Shown in pieces: positions 6,095 to 9,139 of a stretch of DNA of 9,139 bases. Made by a program: the position numbers and the translations under genes. Under the pieces are notes generated by a model. It saw only the letters and a list, made by a program, of their open reading frames with translations, was not told the DNA's origin and did not search any database. Numbering within the stretch: position 1 is the stretch's first letter; each line of letters opens with the position of its first letter. The DNA comes from Methanothermococcus okinawensis (lineage in GTDB: Archaea > AGJL01 > Methanococci > Methanococcales > Methanococcaceae): the NCBI GenBank assembly GCA_015661585.1, contig DQVU01000171.1, positions 1 to 9,139 on the forward strand. Direction: 5' to 3'.

Positions 6095-6304
6095 TTAAGG
6101 GATAGGAAGATATTCTCTCGTTGGCAGGGCTCTATCTGTATATTGTAGTAAGTCCAATTTCAGTTCCTCTTTCCGAAAAACCTTGATGTTCAAATTCCAA
6201 ATTAAGACTTCCAATGTATCAATTAGCCATGGAATCGGTGAGTGGATTTAAAGGGTAGGACATTTAACCATATACTCGCCTAAAACTTCAGGAGGGACAG
6301 ATCC
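6095..6304 (-). pseudogene. Possible decayed coding stretch downstream of the kinase
   Basis: In the same frame as the kinase, directly after its TAA, the - strand reads GSVPPEVLGEYMVKCPTL, a TAA (6248-6250), then 50 more open codons including VFRKEELKLDL and DRALPTREYLPIP, and a final stop at 6095-6097. The amino acid mix looks protein-like for AT-rich DNA, but there is no start codon with a ribosome binding site and I recognise no family. It may be a remnant of a gene or insertion element, or an accidental open frame. The + strand of this gap shows nothing better. Confidence 0.25.
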
Positions 6305-6979
6305 TTACTGTGGGGACGTCCTTTTAACTATATATCTCTTATAACTCCTTACAAATTTCCTTATTTTCTCTATTTCAACTTCGGAGACATTTAATATTTC
6401 ACATGTCCTCCTTCCGATATAAGATTTGCCAAAGAACAGAGAAACTGCACTGCTAAAGTTACGAGGAGTCCTCCCAATTTTGGCACTACCGAAATCTATA
6501 ATATACACCTTAGAAGATTCTCTTATTATGATATGCTTCCCCCCCTGTATCTCACCATGGTCTATTCCATGGATGTCGAGACGAATACACTGTTTTAAAA
6601 CCTCCTTTATAATTTTAATATACTCCTCCCTCTCTATGCCTTCAGTGGAGATATAATTCTTCAAGCTGATTCCTTCGATATACTCCATTATAAGATAATC
6701 CTTGGAAAAAACATACAACTTAGGGCCTATATTTAGAGTATTAACTTCTTTTAATATACAACCTTCCTCATAGATGGTGTTTTTAGCATCCACCCTTGGT
6801 ACCTTTATGGCAACTTTTTTGCTCTTATATAAACCTTTAAATACCACTCCCCTGTGTCCCTTACCAAGAATGTCTAAGAGTGTTATATTGTAGTTGTTTA
6901 ACACATCCTCAAATCTCTTCCAATCTACCAATTTACCTATGATTTTGTGCTCCTTAAATCTATGTAAGTTATGATTCAT
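6305..6979 (-). CDS. Small archaeal protein kinase-like protein (COG2112 type)
   Basis: This 224-residue protein has a lower eukaryote-type kinase fold, close to the RIO/Bud32-like archaeal kinases. It shows the glycine-rich loop GKGHRGVVFKG (39-49), VAIK with Lys59, a helix-C region with EEGCILKEV (71-79), hinge MEYIEG (98-103), a catalytic-loop segment IDHGEIQGGKHI (139-150), and IDFGSAK (161-167) with the metal-binding DFG. In the catalytic loop, Glu143 stands where RIO/Bud32 kinases have Asp (HGD), and the following Asn position is not obvious; this may be normal for the group or may mean altered activity. ATG 6979 has only a weak purine-rich site (AAGGGAAAG) upstream. Substrates are unknown and no partner is adjacent. 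Confidence 0.75.
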   Translation of the reverse strand: MNHNLHRFKEHKIIGKLVDWKRFEDVLNNYNITLLDILGKGHRGVVFKGLYKSKKVAIKVPRVDAKNTIYEEGCILKEVNTLNIGPKLYVFSKDYLIMEYIEGISLKNYISTEGIEREEYIKIIKEVLKQCIRLDIHGIDHGEIQGGKHIIIRESSKVYIIDFGSAKIGRTPRNFSSAVSLFFGKSYIGRRTCEILNVSEVEIEKIRKFVRSYKRYIVKRTSPQ

Positions 6980-7012
6980 AACTTTCCCTTATGCAACATT
7001 ATAAAATAAAAT

Positions 7013-7020
7013 AATATATA
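7013..7020 (-). promoter_or_regulatory. Possible TATA box of the kinase gene
   Basis: AATATATA on the + strand reads TATATATT towards the kinase. Initiation near 6990 would give a leader of about 11 nt containing AAGGGAAAG. The surrounding AT-rich DNA offers other choices. Confidence 0.3.
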
Positions 7021-7120
7021 TTCATTAATAATAATTAAATTCAGTAAAATTTTATTTATATACTGAAAATACAAAACAACTTAAACCTTAATCAAGGATC
7101 CAAATAGAACAATCTTTTAT

Positions 7121-7192
7121 CTATAAAAAAGTAGGAACTCTATTATTATTCTCAGATCTCCCGAATAATGGGAGGTAGAGTAGAACTCTGTT
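7121..7192 (+). other. Structured upstream region of the RecJ-like gene
   Basis: CTATAAAA (7121-7128) could be a TATA box with a start near 7148, giving a leader of about 105 nt. Downstream lie CTCCC (7158-7162) and GGGAG (7170-7174), able to form a 5-bp hairpin with a seven-base loop, and a near-direct repeat GTAGGAACTCTATT (7131-7144) / GTAGAACTCTGTT (7180-7192). A nearer TATA-like sequence (TCTATAAG, about 7225-7232) would instead give an almost leaderless mRNA. I see no known riboswitch. Confidence 0.3.
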
Positions 7193-7252
7193 GATAGGCC
7201 TGACTGATGGGAACTGATAAAAAATCTATAAGATATCACATCAAGGGATAAC

Positions 7253-8617
7253 ATGGTAACAACTGTATTCAAAGATAAAAAAATCTACGAGAAATACAGA
7301 AAAACTGTGAATGAAATCGCAGAGAAGATAAAGAGTCATCAGGGGTTGATAAGGATAATTACCCACTACGATGCAGATGGACTGGCTTCAGGTACTATAC
7401 TCATAAAGATGTTATACAGGCTGAATAAGAACTTCCACCTCTCCATAGTGGAGCATCTAAATGAGAGGATTATAAACAGAATACATAATAACGAGTACAA
7501 CAACACCCTCTATATTTTCTGTGATATGGGTAGTGCCTACATCGACACAATTGCAGAGAGGGGTATGAACGCCATCATCTTGGATCACCATCCCCCAAAG
7601 TTGAGATATACCAAGGTTGAGGAGGTGCATCAACTTAACCCTCACCTATTCAACCTCAACGGGGCACGGGAGGTATCTGCAAGTGGTGTCTGTTATCTAG
7701 TGGCAAGGGAGTATGGGTTTTACGACCTAAGTATATTCGCCATTGTAGGTGCTATTGGAGATGTACAACATGAACCTTTCATAGGCATGAATAAATTTAT
7801 AGTGAATGAGGCGAGGGAATATAGATATCTAAGGAGTATAGTAAAGGATATTATATACAACGCCTACGATCTCCCTATCTGGCAGTCTATAATGTACTCC
7901 ACAAAACCCTATATTAAGGAGTTAAGTGACGAAGAGAGTGTAATGAATCTACTTAGGGAGGTAGATATAGATCCTAACAAAACCTACTTAGAGGGAGAGG
8001 AGAGGGATAGATTAGTCTCTGCACTTAAGAGGTATGTAGATGAGTCCCAGGTTGTTGTAGATAGGTATATCATAAACCACAAGATAGAGGATGCCTATTA
8101 TCTATCGGAGATCCTCAACGCCTGTGGTAAGAGGGGTATGGGTTCAGTGGGTATAGGTGTTGCCTTAGAGGATGATGAGTGTATCAAGATAGGAAGGGAG
8201 ATTTATATTAAGTACAAGAATGATATAATAGAGCAACTTAAGAGTATAGAACTTCATAAATTAAACAATATAGAGTATTTCTTTGGAAAGAAGGGTACCA
8301 TTGGACATATGGCCTCTTTACTTGTAAGGGATAAACCCGTTATTGGTATCTACGAGGAGGAGGGGTATTATAAGATGTCCTCCAGGGGCAACAGATTGTT
8401 GGTGGAGAGGGGATTAGACCTTTCAAAGGTTATGAGTATCGCCTCCCAATTTGGAGGTAGTGGTGGGGGTCATAATATAGCCTCTGGAGCGAGGATACCT
8501 AAGATATACCTCAACGCCTTCCTACAGAAGGTGGATGAGATCGTAGGGGCTCAGTTGAAGGAAGGGGAGAGGGAGGTAGAGGATAGGGATGGGGTAGATA
8601 ATAAAGATACTGATTAA
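7253..8617 (+). CDS. RecJ-like DHH-family single-strand nuclease (archaeal GAN type)
   Basis: This is a manganese/magnesium-dependent DHH/DHHA1 phosphoesterase, expected to degrade single-stranded DNA or RNA ends. Archaeal relatives associate with the GINS/MCM replication machinery (GAN nuclease). The 454-residue protein carries the DHH-domain motifs THYDADGLASG (37-47), CDMGS (90-94), LDHHPP (110-115) and GAIGDVQ (166-172), then a middle segment with NACGKRG (289-295), and the DHHA1 substrate-binding QFGGSGGGHNIASGA (399-413). All expected metal ligands are visible, so it should be active. The C-terminal tail (about 435-454) is acidic and disordered-looking. The ATG at 7253 is preceded only by AAGGGATAAC, a weak ribosome binding site. 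Archaea often carry two such paralogues; which one this is cannot be settled here. Confidence 0.9.
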   Translation: MVTTVFKDKKIYEKYRKTVNEIAEKIKSHQGLIRIITHYDADGLASGTILIKMLYRLNKNFHLSIVEHLNERIINRIHNNEYNNTLYIFCDMGSAYIDTIAERGMNAIILDHHPPKLRYTKVEEVHQLNPHLFNLNGAREVSASGVCYLVAREYGFYDLSIFAIVGAIGDVQHEPFIGMNKFIVNEAREYRYLRSIVKDIIYNAYDLPIWQSIMYSTKPYIKELSDEESVMNLLREVDIDPNKTYLEGEERDRLVSALKRYVDESQVVVDRYIINHKIEDAYYLSEILNACGKRGMGSVGIGVALEDDECIKIGREIYIKYKNDIIEQLKSIELHKLNNIEYFFGKKGTIGHMASLLVRDKPVIGIYEEEGYYKMSSRGNRLLVERGLDLSKVMSIASQFGGSGGGHNIASGARIPKIYLNAFLQKVDEIVGAQLKEGEREVEDRDGVDNKDTD

Positions 8618-8648
8618 AAGATGGACTACGCCGAGCACTGAATTCATC

Positions 8649-8699
8649 TCTTTTTTGTTATTTCTTTATTTTATTTATTTTTTTACTTTTTATTTTTTA
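8649..8699 (+). terminator. Poly-T terminator after the RecJ-like gene
   Basis: Starting about 30 nt after the stop codon there is a long T-dominated stretch with runs of five to seven T residues. This is the usual form of archaeal factor-independent termination. No hairpin is needed, and none strong is seen. The remaining gap to 8820 is AT-rich with no gene. Confidence 0.6.
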
Positions 8700-8820
8700 T
8701 TATAATTATTATTTTTGATCATAATAATATAATTCTTATTATTTTATCGAGATCTCCATAACTATAATTATTTTCATTAATTTTTAACTATCACTTTGAT
8801 GGGTCTAGGGTTTATAATTG

Positions 8821-9139
8821 TTAAAAATCCCATCTTTTAAGCACCTCGTAGATAGGTCCACTCCTTGTTAAGGTACTCTTCATCAACACTATGCTATCTA
8901 CGTAGAGAGTTCCTAAATCCACATCCCTGTATTTTTTTATCCTCTCTTTAAGAGTTCTCTTATCCTTAAGAAACTTCACCCTCCCTATGGTTATATGTGG
9001 CACGTACTCCCTTTCCCTTTTAAAGTTCAGATCTTCAAGTCTTTTATCTACCTCCTCAAAGAGAGGTACAAGGTTAGACGCACCTACCCAGATAACCCTT
9101 ATATAGTTCTCGTTGGGAAACACTCCTAAACCCCTTATA
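8821..9139 (-). CDS. thpR: RNA 2',3'-cyclic phosphodiesterase (ThpR/LigT), 5'-truncated by window end
   Basis: This is the C-terminal part of a 2H phosphoesterase, historically called 2'-5' RNA ligase, which opens 2',3'-cyclic phosphate ends of RNA. The visible part includes GLGVFPNENYIRVIWVG, the second catalytic HxTx motif as HITIGRVKF (about 105 residues from the window edge in DNA terms, encoded near 8980-9000), and the closing strand region ending GPIYEVLKRWDF. The first HxTx motif must lie beyond the right edge. The GTG at 9121-9123 is not the true start, because the frame stays open with family-like residues (IRGLG) to the edge. Family length is about 180 residues, so a little under half is missing. 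Confidence 0.88.
   Translation of the reverse strand, partial: IRGLGVFPNENYIRVIWVGASNLVPLFEEVDKRLEDLNFKREREYVPHITIGRVKFLKDKRTLKERIKKYRDVDLGTLYVDSIVLMKSTLTRSGPIYEVLKRWDF

Noticed and set aside
6180..6205. tRNA-like GTTCAAATTCC sequence
   Set aside because: No GC-rich T-stem, acceptor stem or anticodon arm can be built around it.
6426..6656. + strand frame opposite the kinase
   Set aside because: Antisense to the catalytic motifs of the kinase; no supporting signals.
7457..7645. - strand frame inside the RecJ-like gene
   Set aside because: Antisense to the conserved DHH motifs.
1..9139. CRISPR array or defence system
   Set aside because: No regularly spaced repeats of 25-40 nt and no cas, toxin-antitoxin, restriction or other defence genes were seen.

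Overview
The window reads as chromosome of a methanogenic archaeon, most likely a thermophilic member of the Methanococcales. The evidence is a CDP-archaeol synthase and a geranylgeranyl-reductase-like flavoprotein (archaeal ether lipids), a methanogenesis marker protein 6, AT-rich intergenic DNA with TTTATATT-type archaeal TATA boxes, and ribosome binding sites of the GGTGAT/GGAGG type that match the archaeal 16S rRNA 3' end. Taxonomy is inferred from gene content only.

Layout. 1-542: no recognised intact gene; a perfect hairpin and the first copy (A) of a diverged intergenic repeat. 543-1079 (-): carS. 1368-2594 (+): geranylgeranyl-reductase-family flavoprotein, divergent from carS, so the two lipid genes share one upstream region. 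2595-3017: the second repeat copy (B) and a T-rich run. 3018-3965 (-): Gate-domain (nucleoside-recognition) membrane protein. 4171-4590 (-): short NfeD-like membrane protein. About 4601-4880: GC-rich hairpins that look like decayed right ends of IS200/IS605-type elements; the last one forms the final codons of mobA. 4862-5506 (-): MobA-like nucleotidyltransferase. 5590-6042 (+): methanogenesis marker 6, divergent from mobA. 6095-6304 (-): an open, protein-like but interrupted stretch. 6305-6979 (-): small RIO/Bud32-like protein kinase with an unusual catalytic loop. 7253-8617 (+): archaeal RecJ-like DHH nuclease. 8821-9139 (-): RNA 2',3'-cyclic phosphodiesterase (ThpR/LigT), cut by the window edge.

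Functional links. carS and the reductase belong to membrane ether-lipid synthesis. mobA (pterin cofactor for formylmethanofuran and formate dehydrogenases) and marker 6 sit head to head and both relate to methanogenic metabolism. The other genes are single transcription units and form no obvious pathway.

No defence island, CRISPR array, tRNA or rRNA was seen, and nothing here amounts to a convincing new multi-gene system. The most interesting material is in the gaps: two diverged copies of a roughly 160-nt element flanking the lipid genes, insertion-sequence scars that appear to have rewritten the end of mobA, and a kinase-like protein lacking the usual catalytic Asp.
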